Source: Plasmopara viticola
Lineage: Eukaryota; Oomycota; Peronosporomycetes; Peronosporales; Peronosporaceae
NCBI GenBank assembly: GCA_001695595.3
Contig: MBPM02000002.1
Location: forward strand, 1,897,608 to 1,961,607
Direction of reading: 5' to 3'
Length of the DNA: 64,000 nt
Shown here: positions 31,663 to 41,797 of the stretch, piece after piece
How positions within the stretch are numbered: the stretch's first letter is position 1
Layout of the letters: each line of letters begins with the position of its first letter
The notes under the pieces: model-generated
Databases searched by the model: none
What the model saw: only the letters and a program-made list of their open reading frames with translations
What the model was told of the DNA's origin: nothing
Translations under genes and position numbers: made by a program

Positions 31663-34574
31663 GTTACGTTACACGTCCTCTTTTCAGGAAGATGCCTACA
31701 TTGATCGATGGAATTCATCTTTTTGGTTTGTTGACGTGATCGATGAGGTCAATAATCCGCTAGATCCTCCACTGGCTCTCAAACCGCTTCCTTTACGATT
31801 TCACCGAGCACCGAGTTTGTACTGCCACTTTTATATAATTACGGCGTTTTACAACAATGTCGCCAATTCCTTCCTCGTAATTATCGGTCAACATGACTTT
31901 ATTTACCTTTTGTCGACGCTTAAAGCCATTAAAATTGTAAGGTTGCAAAACACTAGATGCAGCTTCAATCCATTTAATGAACTTTTTACATATAAATCTC
32001 GCGAAACTTTCTTCAAGAAGAGAATTATCCAATGTATCTTGGCAAGAATTTCTTTTACTGAGCAAAATCTTTGCGACGGAAATTTAAATTTGTGAAGTCT
32101 AAAGGAACAATGTCGCTAGCTCCGGAATCTTGGACGGGTCCATTTCTATCGTGATAGCGTTTCACATCTTTTTGTGCTACGCTCATCGCGATATTGAGTG
32201 AAGTATCTTACCCAAGTAAAAACTTCTATTCTTACATTTGCCACTTGCGAAATTCTAGATCTGATGCCACATCATCAGGCATATAGAAAGACTCGTAGAT
32301 ATCTCAATCGTAGAGTGCACGCGACAAGCCCCGTTGCGCTGACACATTTTAGAAGCTGACAATGCACTGGGCGTACTTCATCAATTTTGATCAGCACTTT
32401 ATTGAAAATTGCAAAGTTCTGAGTGGCTGGGTGACACTGAAGTATGTTTTTCACCGATGAACTTTTTCTCATATTGTTTTGGTCGAAAGTGTATAGTTGA
32501 GAAGCTTTATTATCGCCTGATTGACAACATAATTATCTTTTTGCGAAGAGTACTCTGGCATATCCTCTTCTTTTTCAGCCCCTTGATGATCCATTGTAGG
32601 ACTTAATCTCACGGGTACATGTTTTTGTCATTTTAGGCAAAAATATCCATCCAATTAAGCCTTTACAAGCACAATGCACTCAAATATTGAAATTGCATGA
32701 CAATACATCCGCCACAGTGCTACATTTATTTAAACAAGGAAAATCTTAAGAAATGCTTGTAAATATACCAAGCAACTCTGCGGTATTTATTCTTCTGCGT
32801 CAGAATCATTTGTGATCCGTACCAACCGTAAACGGTCGATCGACACATCATACTTCCGGCGCACGCATGATCGCAAGCAGCTGTTGCTGGATTTCAGCTC
32901 GAATCGCTTCATCTTCTGACCAACAAAAGAGGAAGGATGCGCTAGCTTTCCCATTTTATAGAAATACTCCTCAAATTGCGAAAGCCTAAGCGTCGATTTC
33001 GACACCGAACGGTTTCAAAAAGCTTCGAAAACTGAGAGCAGGTAATGTCGTCAAGCGACGTTTGAGCTTGATGAAGCAGCATAGTTGACTGTCCAAGTGT
33101 TTAATCACGTTTTTTTAATACTGTCGCTAGATGGCTCAACAAACTGAGCAAAGTCCTTGCAAACCTTGATACACAGACGCAAATATTTATTAAAAAGCAC
33201 TCCATTTGCTCTCTTGTCTTGAGCAAATGTCGTTGTGCGGTGACCTTTACTTTGTATCAGTCCTTTCAGACGCCTTTATGTCTGATAAAGTCGCCAAGGC
33301 ATGAAACCCCATCCATGCAAATTCGGACATTTCGCCTTAAATCTGCTGTTCTCCACACCGCTTGAGCAACATGTCGTCGATGCAGATTTTACCATAGCCC
33401 TTAAATCTTAATACACTCGCTGCAAATGCTGGTTAGCCAAAACCGGCATCCGTTAGATTCTATTGAACTCAAATTACTATCTGGAGTTATCAAAGCAGTA
33501 GATAAAAATCGAATACACGCCGTATAACTGATGATAAACCCAAAGAAGGTACATGCACGAATTCAATGACTTCTAGACATGTGTCTTCCTTATTTGGCAT
33601 CCTTTTCACCGACGGAATCGTCGCTAGGTTAAGCTGACGATAGTCGTGCGCAGCACACCAAACTTGACTCAGGACGTTGGTGCCGAAGAGGCAGTCGCAC
33701 TTCGTGGAAAAGCGCCTGCTTCAATTATCTCTTTGGTTTGGTTACGACCTGTCTTGTGCAGCCCAAGCCTCTGGAGCCGTTCTTTGTACTAGATAAGCAA
33801 ATCATCAAGCTTAATTTCCTCCCATACTGGAGGTGGCTCACTAGGGAACTTTGAAAAAGTGTGCTCGCATAGTTGTGTGGCGTATAATAAGCCAAATTAC
33901 CTTTGAAAGATTCTCGATCTTGACTCTTACAGCGCTCAGCCTTTCCAGAATCATGCTATTTGATAAAAATCTCGGTGTCAATTTTCTTTTGTGATACATC
34001 ATTCATAATCAGGATTGAGCTGAATCATTCCTTGAAAATTATGGTGATCTTGTTGTCGATTCTAATTAATAGCCGCGCGACTCTGCTTTGTGTGACCCCT
34101 TTGCTGTCTAGCACCTTATCTGACCGAACGTTGCGTCGAGAGTTTTAGCTGACCTGCCTCGTGGACCTTCATGTTGATGGGAGGTGTCATGCGTCCCGTA
34201 CACCAATCAACCTCTGATTTTGGCTCACGAACCCACATCATGTTGCATTCTTGGTCTCAGGAATAGGCATGCCCTGTAATGTTCTCGATGCCAAAGAAAA
34301 TCCAAATATCAGTAGACTCATGTGCACGGTTTGCCGAGAGCCTGGTAGTAATTGAGGTCGACTTGTATCATCTCACCATTGGTCATCACAAGCTTGTGTC
34401 GCTCCATCAACTCTTCAAATGATTGCAATCATTGTCGGCGAAGACTCTGACAGGTATTCTTTTACCAACGTCCTTGACACCCTAGATTTTCGCCTTGGAG
34501 ATAGATTCCACTGGCCATGTCATATACTACTTGGCCAATACATCGGCTAATTAGTCGAGAAATGCACAAACACA

Positions 34575-34669
34575 AAATTAGAGGCAATTTTGATGGCGGT
34601 CTCGGAGAACTCAGACTTACCTTCACAAGCCTGAGTTCTCCCAGACCGCCCTTATTTTGCCTCCAATTT
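34575..34669. repeat. Imperfect inverted repeat (fold-back) inside the gypsy relic
   Basis: Arms 34575-34614 and 34631-34669 around a 16-nt loop. The inner 11 bp (gagaactcag.../ctgagttctc) pair perfectly, and ggcggtct...agaccgcc and ggcaa.../..ttgcc extend the stem with a few mismatches. It could be a small fold-back insertion or a hairpin in the old element. Confidence 0.7.
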
Positions 34670-35919
34670 CTACGTGGTCTATCAATTTTCTAAATTTTAA
34701 TTGTGGGGCTCAAAGACGTAGTTTTTCTTTGTTGTAGGTGGAACATTTGCCCAAAGAACCTTCCCGAAACCTCTAGATCTTAATCAGCTGAGGTTTGAGC
34801 ACTGCTCGTGTCTTGTGCACATCAAGTGCTCGCTGTCGATGATAAATATTCAGCCCGGTATTCTAAATCACTCCAGATAAATGACACAAAGTCTAACGAC
34901 TCTGCTGCGACCAAAGGACACTTATTGGTGTAATGCTTTCTGTTGCGAATCCCATCGTTTAATGTCTTCGCGAGAAGTTCCTTGTCAGAAAATTTTTTTG
35001 CCCGCCTCATGATGCAATGAGAAATTTAAACGCTCATTAGTCTGTTGGAATTGGGCTTGTATTTCAGCCTGACATAGCCGTAGCTTTTGCATAGGCAGTG
35101 CGCCTTGTCCTTAGGAGTCGAAATAGCGTGAGCGATTACATCAGCTTGGCCATTGTTACTCCCCGCATGTCGTAGGAGCATACGCTAGAGTTCTCGAGTG
35201 CAATGCCTTCGAGAGCGCTTGTTCTGCCTCCCTATTAGAAAGGAACACTCGGCCGTACATCCATTTTGCCACGACAAACTTGCTGAACTTCTCAGCGCTC
35301 TTTATGAACCCTCGTTTAAAGTCCCAAAAGTGAAAACAAAGCTATATAATCTTGCTTTACAGTCTAACCAATGCGACTACTTCCGCTTTTGGTGATATCA
35401 TGAACCAAGTCTCTTGCGTCTGATTTGGGGTACCATTTTGAATGAGCAATAACAACTTTAGTCGTCAAATAATACAAGTCCTGTTAAAATTTGTCGAGCT
35501 CTTTTCTACGGCTCACTAAGAGCTCAGTTGTCGTTTTGAACGAGTCTTTAGGCGCGCGAGACATTCGTTTTTCCATACAACAAAGCCGAACGGAACAACT
35601 CATTAGCAATAAATGTAGATCAAGCAAAGCCAAGTGGACCGCCTTCCAGCAATGATGTCTTTGTTTCTAGGATTGACCAAAAGGCACAAGCACTAAGCCG
35701 CAGACCACCTGAAGGAGCGCCAGGTATTTGGTCTACACTAGCGTGTAGCCATACAGACCAACCATTGAACGTTGCGTTCGTGCTAAAAGATCCTACTTAG
35801 TTATCTAGTACTTCTTATTTTGTGCTTGAGCCAATAATCACAGGATGATTCGCTTCTCACAATGTGGCCACGAGCACCTCCTTGATACACTCTTGAATGT
35901 GACACGACAAGTGCTACTA

Positions 35920-36640
35920 TGTATTACAGTCATGAAGGAAGCTTCTTGAGAGGTCGATTGTCAACTAAAGCTCGGGCAGCGAGCGCAGCGAAGTCAGCGA
36001 AGGAGGAGTAAATGTTGCCTGAAGCAAAGCGACATTAAAATGAAAGCTCTTGTGATTTTTTTGCCACGGTTTCGATAGTGACTCTCAGTCATATACAACT
36101 ATCATCATGCTGCCTATCATCCTACTTTTTTCATATGGAATTTTACTGGTTGTGGATGAGATTTAACTACTGGTCTTTTGGTAAGCAGCTGCATGTTTTG
36201 GTCTGAATCTCTGCAGTCACGGAATTTTGTGAATAAAACCAGTGCACATTATTGTATTGTATTGTATTACGTTATCGCGTTGCCAAGTTATGCACGTGCT
36301 AGGCTCCATGGCTAGTCCACGGCATAGAGTGGGGTCCGCATACGTCGGGTCTCGTTCGGCGGGCACTGCAGCCAGCACCGAGGCCGTGAGGGTCTTCCAT
36401 TATTGTGTAGTTCTGACTTGGTAAGAGCCCAGGTGGCGCCCTGGTGCTGGAGACCGTCGCGTCGAGGGTGAGACTCGTTAGAGACCTGCAGATGCCCGAG
36501 AGCACCTGCCCGAAGCGCGCGAGCATTTCGCCCCCGCGCTTGGAAGGAGGGCGTCACCCCAACCTTTTCCGAAAATGTGCACATTAATGTTCTGGTAATT
36601 TGAAAACTCTGGCGTTGTAGTCAACCAGCTGGTGACGACA
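35920..36640 (-). repeat. Gypsy LTR, right (5' LTR), interrupted by a LINE derivative
   Basis: Same landmarks as the left LTR. Split by the 325-bp short LINE derivative and its target duplication at 36242-36586. Confidence 0.7.
36252..36576 (-). mobile_element. Short non-autonomous LINE derivative, copy B
   Basis: Target-site duplication gtgcacatta at 36242-36251 and 36577-36586. Same 5' segment, same two internal junctions and (AATAC)n tail as copy A. Diagnostic ggctccatggc and gaggccgtgag group it with copy D. Nested in the gypsy LTR, hence younger than it. Confidence 0.93.
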
Positions 36641-37087
36641 AGTAAGTGTTTTTTTCAATTGCTACACTTGTAAATTAGAATCTGGTACCGTATTAAATCC
36701 AGCGATTGCGAGCGCGAGCACCTTGCGGTTTAGGGTGCCAATATTAGACAATAATCAGTTGAGTCTTTTCACGCAAATTTTCAACTTGCCATGAATGTTC
36801 TGGTGACGAAAAGTTTTTCGCGCTGTTAGTGACTTTACCAGCGCTCTATGCCTTCATGAGCGCGTACTTAAAGCCATAACCAGAACAAAGACGATAATAA
36901 TAAAGACTTTTTGGTGTCAACCTTGGGACGGAGACGTATCTCTAAGTGAATTACCTATGGGAAATAGCAACAGCGTCTAAAATACGAGTCTTCAATTTCT
37001 CAAATCCTACGGAAACCTTGTGATTAACATCATTCATTCTTTCGCTCAGTACTGAGATTTGCTCGAATCAAGTTAAAACATTATACA
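36641..37087. other. Intergenic, promoter side of the purple acid phosphatase gene
   Basis: No coding or RNA feature seen. Pyrimidine-rich cattcattctttcgctcag lies about 50 bp before the ATG and could include the transcription start. Confidence 0.4.
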
Positions 37088-39258
37088 ATGAAGAACGCTT
37101 CGCTGGAACGGCGTGGGTTTCTCTCTGCGTCGCCACAATCAAAGGATTCGCTTCCTTCCCTTAATGTGCAAACCCGTGCCCATAAGTCCCAAGCCACTTC
37201 CCGCTGCTCACACTTGTATCGACTCGCAGCGTTGATCGCTGTCGCCGGCCTTGTGTTTGTCTTCTTGCAGGTTTTTGGAACTGGCATGCCTGAATCGCTA
37301 CGTGATAAGCTAATGACCCAAGGAGTTGTCAATACATCACTTCGACTGGATCGATTTGAGGTAAATCAGACTAGTCTGAATAATTTGGACACAATAAGCG
37401 TAGCCTTTGAGTACCCACCGCCACATTTAGAGTCGTACGGTGTAAATGCAGTCGCTACTTACTGCGTGAGCTCAGCTGAAGAGTTAAACGGTCAGATGCC
37501 TGAAGTATATGAATACATGGATGTTGTGCTGACTGATGGCAAAGCATCGGGGGTCGTGGAGATCGGACCTTTGGTGAATATGAGATGCTCTTGGCTTTTG
37601 CGATTTATCACGGAAGAGCAGCAAGTGCTGGGGGAGAGTGAACTACTGAGGTTTCAACACGGCCCGACGCAGCCGCTGCACGTGCATTTGGCCTTAACGC
37701 AAAATGCCGACGAGATGCGGGTCAAGTGGGTGAGTGATCCGGTCTCGAACCCTGTCGTGAAGTATGGAGAATACAGAGAGAAGCTCGATAGAATCGCAAA
37801 GGCGACACAGAACAGCTATACAGCCGAGGATATGTGTGGTGAACTCGCAACTGTGGCCTTTCCTATAAACTTTCGAGACCCTGGCCAGATCTTTGATGCT
37901 GTTATGACCAAGTTGGAAGCGAGCAAGACATATTTCTATCAAGTTGGCGCGGAAAATGGACAAGTGAGTGATATTGTACAATTCAAAATGCCACCGGCCA
38001 AAGGGAGTAATGGAATCAAACAAGGATCGAGTATGAGTTTCTTTGTGTACGGAGACTTGAACGATCCAGTGCAGCCAACGCATCCGTTTGCACTGGACAA
38101 TGGCACGTGTGGTACGACAATGCAATTGATTCGAGACGATATGGAACAAGCTGCGCTAGATTCGAGTACACACAATTACGTTGCAATTATGCATGTTGGA
38201 GACCTGGCTTATGCGTTTGGAGCGACATATATCTGGGACCACTTTGGTCATCTTATTGAATACGCGGCTGCGCGTTTGCCCTATATGATTAGCATTGGAA
38301 ATCACGGTAGGCACTCTGATCTTTTTTTTGTTTTTCCGCAGTCATCAATCTCATGTCGTTCTCGATTTGTGTAGACTACGGGTATCAAGAAGGAGTGGAA
38401 AAGGATCCTGTCAAGTGGCCGCCACACTCGACGTTCGAAAAAAATGGCGTTAAGGGCTTTGACTCGGGTGGCGAGTGTGGTGTACCCGTGGCTGCACGTT
38501 TTCACATGCCTGACAATGGGAATGGTGTCTACTGGTACAGTTTTGACACTGGACTTGCACACCATGTCATGCTGAGCAGTGAACACGAATTTGCGCGAGG
38601 CTCAGCTCTTTACAAGTGGCTAGTAAATGATTTAAAATCAGTTGATCGGTCAAAGACACCGTGGGTCTTTGTCTATATTCACCGACCGCTGTACTGCTCG
38701 GTTGCCTACTCTCATGACTACTACCGCTCTCTCTTATTCCGTGATGAGCTTGAGCAGGAATTGGCGGATTACCATGTTGATATCGTGTTTGCTGGTCATT
38801 ACCATTCGTACGAGCGTACTTGCCCCGTGTTTGGTGATCGCTGTATAGAGTCTCCGAGTGGCAAGGCGATGGCCCCAGTCCATCTTATGATTGGTGCAGC
38901 TGGATATGAAGTGGACGATGCCGGTTTTTACCGTTCGCGCTGGCGTAAGCAGGGTTTTTTAGAACATGGATATGGGCGTGTGCACATCTACAACTCGACA
39001 CATTTGCACTTTGAGTTTGTATCGAATGCCGAGCGTCGAGTAAAGGACGAGACATGGATCGTGTCGACACACGACTGGCCGAGTAATCGCGAGCGATTTC
39101 CACCAGGTTACTTTCCAGCACAAGAAATAGTGGGGATCGGCGCCGCTATCATGTTGGCTTTAATAGCGTGCTACGCTGTCTTTGTACCGGCAATACGCCG
39201 AGCCCGAAACACCAAGTACTTGCCTGTGCCAACATTGCAATTTTCTAACAAGAGCTGA
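37088..39258 (+). CDS. Purple acid phosphatase-like metallophosphoesterase, membrane anchored
   Basis: Binuclear metal phosphatase. Two exons, 37088-38306 and 38375-39258, with a 68-bp intron interrupting the GNHD motif, give 700 aa. Metal motifs in order: VYGDLN (Asp about 323), HVGDLAYAFG (Asp about 372), GNHDYGYQEG across the junction, VYIHRPLYCS, and FAGHYHSYERTCP. An N-terminal fibronectin-like domain (TQNADEMRVKWVSDP) precedes the catalytic domain. A hydrophobic segment at about 46-64 (signal anchor) and another near the C-terminus (GIGAAIMLALIACYAVFVPA) before a short basic tail suggest a membrane-bound ectophosphatase, longer than typical plant PAPs. Possible role in external phosphate release. 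Topology is inferred. Confidence 0.92.
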
Positions 39259-39586
39259 GCAGTTTCGTGCTCTTTCGGTAGTCCACTTTCATCTTCGATT
39301 TTACAACATGAATTTGTCTCACCCTTACTTGTTAGCGCCCCTTCCGAATTCATCATCCGACTCAGCCTTCATATTTGAGCTAGACCAATTTAGTTACGCG
39401 AATGCCATATGTCATATGTAGGGTTCAATGGATATGGCAAGAGCCATGCGAGAAACAGTTGAATTTTGATTGAAATGCTTGATTCAGGCCCGATCATTGT
39501 CAAACACTAAATCCACGGCTGACAAAACATTTTTCGACATCTCGCGTATTATTTTTTCATCAATTGAGCCATGAATGCTGGGCGAG

Positions 39587-39636
39587 AGTGCGCTGGGATG
39601 TAGCTATCAAACGGTCAAAGTAGACCCCAGCGCACT
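39587..39636. repeat. 11-bp perfect inverted repeat beside the 3' end of a gene
   Basis: agtgcgctggg at 39587-39597 and cccagcgcact at 39626-39636, with a 28-nt spacer. It lies just past the stop codon of the minus-strand gene at 39644, so it would fall in that gene's 3' UTR. Confidence 0.6.
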
Positions 39637-39643
39637 TATGCCC

Positions 39644-40573
39644 TTAAATCTCGCGAGGGCGACCCGTGACATTGAGCCCCAAGCGTGCTGCTGCCTCGAT
39701 CTCATCAATCAGTTCTTCTATCTCAAATGGCTGTTCGACACCGTCCGAAAAGCGCACTATCCATTTAGTCGGCAAATTTTCCCCAATCCGCCATCCGATT
39801 ACCTGACCAGTAGTCCACTCGGTCACAAGTTCATTGCTGTTGTTTTCCATCGATTTCGTTCTCTTCAAGATACTCCAAAACACTGGTCGGCCAGGGAATG
39901 CAGTAAATTCGTCCATTAATCTTTTCTTGCTCAAACGTGCCCCCTTATCACTATTTAACCCTGCAACAACGATCTCCTCTTGCCGTTCCCTACTCAAAGT
40001 ATCCTCCGCATCCGAGCTCACCTCCGTAGCAGAGTCCGAGCTCTCGTCCCATTCGGTAGCTCTCACGTGTCGTTGCCGACTCGACAAGTATACATTGGTA
40101 GCCTGTGGGCTCTTCCAACCATTTTTCTTAAGCGTAATCAGTCGATTTTTCAACTTTTTCTCATCTGGGATCTTTGCCAGCATTTCCGGCTGGTCCGCGT
40201 ACTTGTTCTGAAGTGTCAGCCGACACTTTTTTAAAGATATGCCCCTACTCAGGAGTCCGTCCACTTCGCCCTTTACCGACAGGTCAATCCCAACTCGTTT
40301 CCGATTGGTTACTCGGGAACCGTGTTGTCCATAAGCCGCGAGTTGAAAAGTGACGGGAATGTCGTCCTCGTCGTTTACGCTCTCGACAATACGCAGACGA
40401 CGCTCGCAGACCTCGTGCGAGATGCAGCGATACACTGAGCCATTGCTAAATGTACCGTAATTATAGGCCGTCACATAATCGAATGCATCGTACGCATGCA
40501 GTGCTAGCTTGGCGTCTTCGAGCGTCGTATGGGTGGACACGGGGCTGAACGAGAACGCAGAACTGCCGCGCAT
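39644..40573 (-). CDS. MULE transposase-derived DNA-binding protein (N-terminal type), 309 aa
   Basis: Intronless. The N-terminal ~65 residues (FDYVTAYNYGTFSNGSVYRC, then ISHEVCERRLRI) follow the FLYWCH/WRKY-like zinc-binding pattern found at the start of oomycete MULE-type transposases. Residues about 95-155 (VDGLLSRGISLKKCRLTL, KIPDEKKLKNRLITLKK) match the helical segment that follows. The DDE catalytic domain is absent. It is replaced by an acidic linker (SSDSATEVSSDAEDTLSRE) and a small C-terminal domain (GQVIGWRIG, KWIVRFSDGVEQPFEIEEL) with a Tudor/chromo-like pattern. The frame is intact. It may be a domesticated transposase fragment acting as a DNA-binding regulator, or a truncated element. 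Confidence 0.7.
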   Translation of the reverse strand: MRGSSAFSFSPVSTHTTLEDAKLALHAYDAFDYVTAYNYGTFSNGSVYRCISHEVCERRLRIVESVNDEDDIPVTFQLAAYGQHGSRVTNRKRVGIDLSVKGEVDGLLSRGISLKKCRLTLQNKYADQPEMLAKIPDEKKLKNRLITLKKNGWKSPQATNVYLSSRQRHVRATEWDESSDSATEVSSDAEDTLSRERQEEIVVAGLNSDKGARLSKKRLMDEFTAFPGRPVFWSILKRTKSMENNSNELVTEWTTGQVIGWRIGENLPTKWIVRFSDGVEQPFEIEELIDEIEAAARLGLNVTGRPREI

Positions 40574-41797
40574 CGAAAAAAAAATGTATGGTCGAAATAT
40601 TATTTATTACACTTATACTAATATATCTGTTCCCTGCCTTTTATTATAAAAATATGTGTTACATCTCTTCGATACACATAGACTTCCTGAATCCATACCG
40701 AGACATTGTACTTGCAAGTCTATTTCCACGATGTACACGAAAGTCAATGTTTGAAGTGGTAGGGGACAGTACGAAGTACGGAGTCTTCGATCAAAGTTCA
40801 TCGTCCGTCCACAAAATAAGGAGCTTTGTGCGTTTTCCGTATCCGAGTAATGTCGTTAGCGGTAGTATCGTTTTCGCGTGGCCAAAAAGGAGGTTGCCGA
40901 CGACATTGGTCTTACCCGAAATATTTTACATAGAAGAACGTATAAATCTTGGAGCAAACTAGCGGACATTTTGTAATTTATCATGGAGCCAGCACCCTGC
41001 TCTTTCAACCATCAAAATATACCGCGCAGTCGAGTCGGTACAAAAGCATTTGACCCATATGATAGTATCAACGAGACGTTATGTGATTACCAAAGCAACA
41101 GATTAATACGTAAGTGTATGAAGTTTGTACGATGAAGAAGTAAACAAAATAGTACTCATACAAAATCGAGCAAGTGAATTCTTGATAGATGGCTGACTTG
41201 CTACATATGCAGCAGCTCAAGATCTGAGGCCTGCATATTTGACTGCACAAGAGTCATCATCGCGCTGCACTTCGTTATCATAGTCCCAAACGATGGTGTT
41301 CAATTAATTGGATCCGGCAGCATTCAAGAATTTGAGCTTGGCAACACGAACATTATCGTCCTCAGTGCTACGCGTGACAGACAGCGAAACTGTAAAAAAA
41401 AGATACGTGACAAGAAGAATTTGAAGCGCGACGTCTCCCTGTCAAACGATAATAGATTCCATTTTTTAATCTGTCAAATACTTTGCTTGTTGCATTAACG
41501 TGATGTGCCTATCGTTCTATCTAAAGAGACATTGTCAATAAGAGAGGCCCGTACAAAGTGATATAATTACTTAAAAAAAATTAGGCTTGCCTGATTGCAC
41601 AAATTTCCTGTGCAAGATGGTTATCAAGCTCATCCAGTTAATGCTTTAAACGTGACACATATAATATCAATTTAATTTGGTGGACATGCTATTTATAAGT
41701 CTGGTGGCATAAAAGCTATTAATTAATCTCTTTTACCCATTTCAGCCAATCAGTCGGCTCTTTTTTTCTGGTTTGCTCTTCAACTAACGCATCCGTC
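40574..41797. other. 1.2-kb divergent intergenic region
   Basis: Lies between the MULE-derived gene (minus) and the channel gene (plus). A 124-codon ATG frame at 40588-40962 has a hydrophobic N-terminus (EILFITLILIYLFPAF) that could pass as a signal peptide. It has no effector motif such as RXLR or LFLAK and abuts the opposite promoter, so it is not called as a gene. A ccaat element with a following pyrimidine tract (41750-41780) precedes the channel start. Confidence 0.4.

Larger units (their letters stand above)
31262..36640 (-). mobile_element. Ty3/gypsy LTR retrotransposon, decayed, with both LTRs
   Basis: Diverged direct repeats bound the element: 31262-31662 and 35920-36640 (386 bp after removing a nested insertion). 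Both read TGTA...GACGACA. Minus-strand coding remnants between them are in gypsy order: a protease/pre-RT segment (VREPKSEVDWCTGRM, about 34240-34190), an RT N-terminal region (IIEAGAFPRS, then HDYRQLNLATIP, about 33740-33610), and an integrase C-terminal block (DVKRYHDRNGP, then DFTNLNF, about 32185-32080). All frames are broken by stops. The LTRs differ strongly from each other, so insertion is old. No matching 5-bp target duplication is visible. Confidence 0.75.

Noticed and set aside
40588..40962. 124-codon frame with a hydrophobic N-terminus, possible secreted effector
   Set aside because: No RXLR/EER or Crinkler motif, and it overlaps the promoter of the divergent gene; the hydrophobic start is explained by AT-rich DNA.
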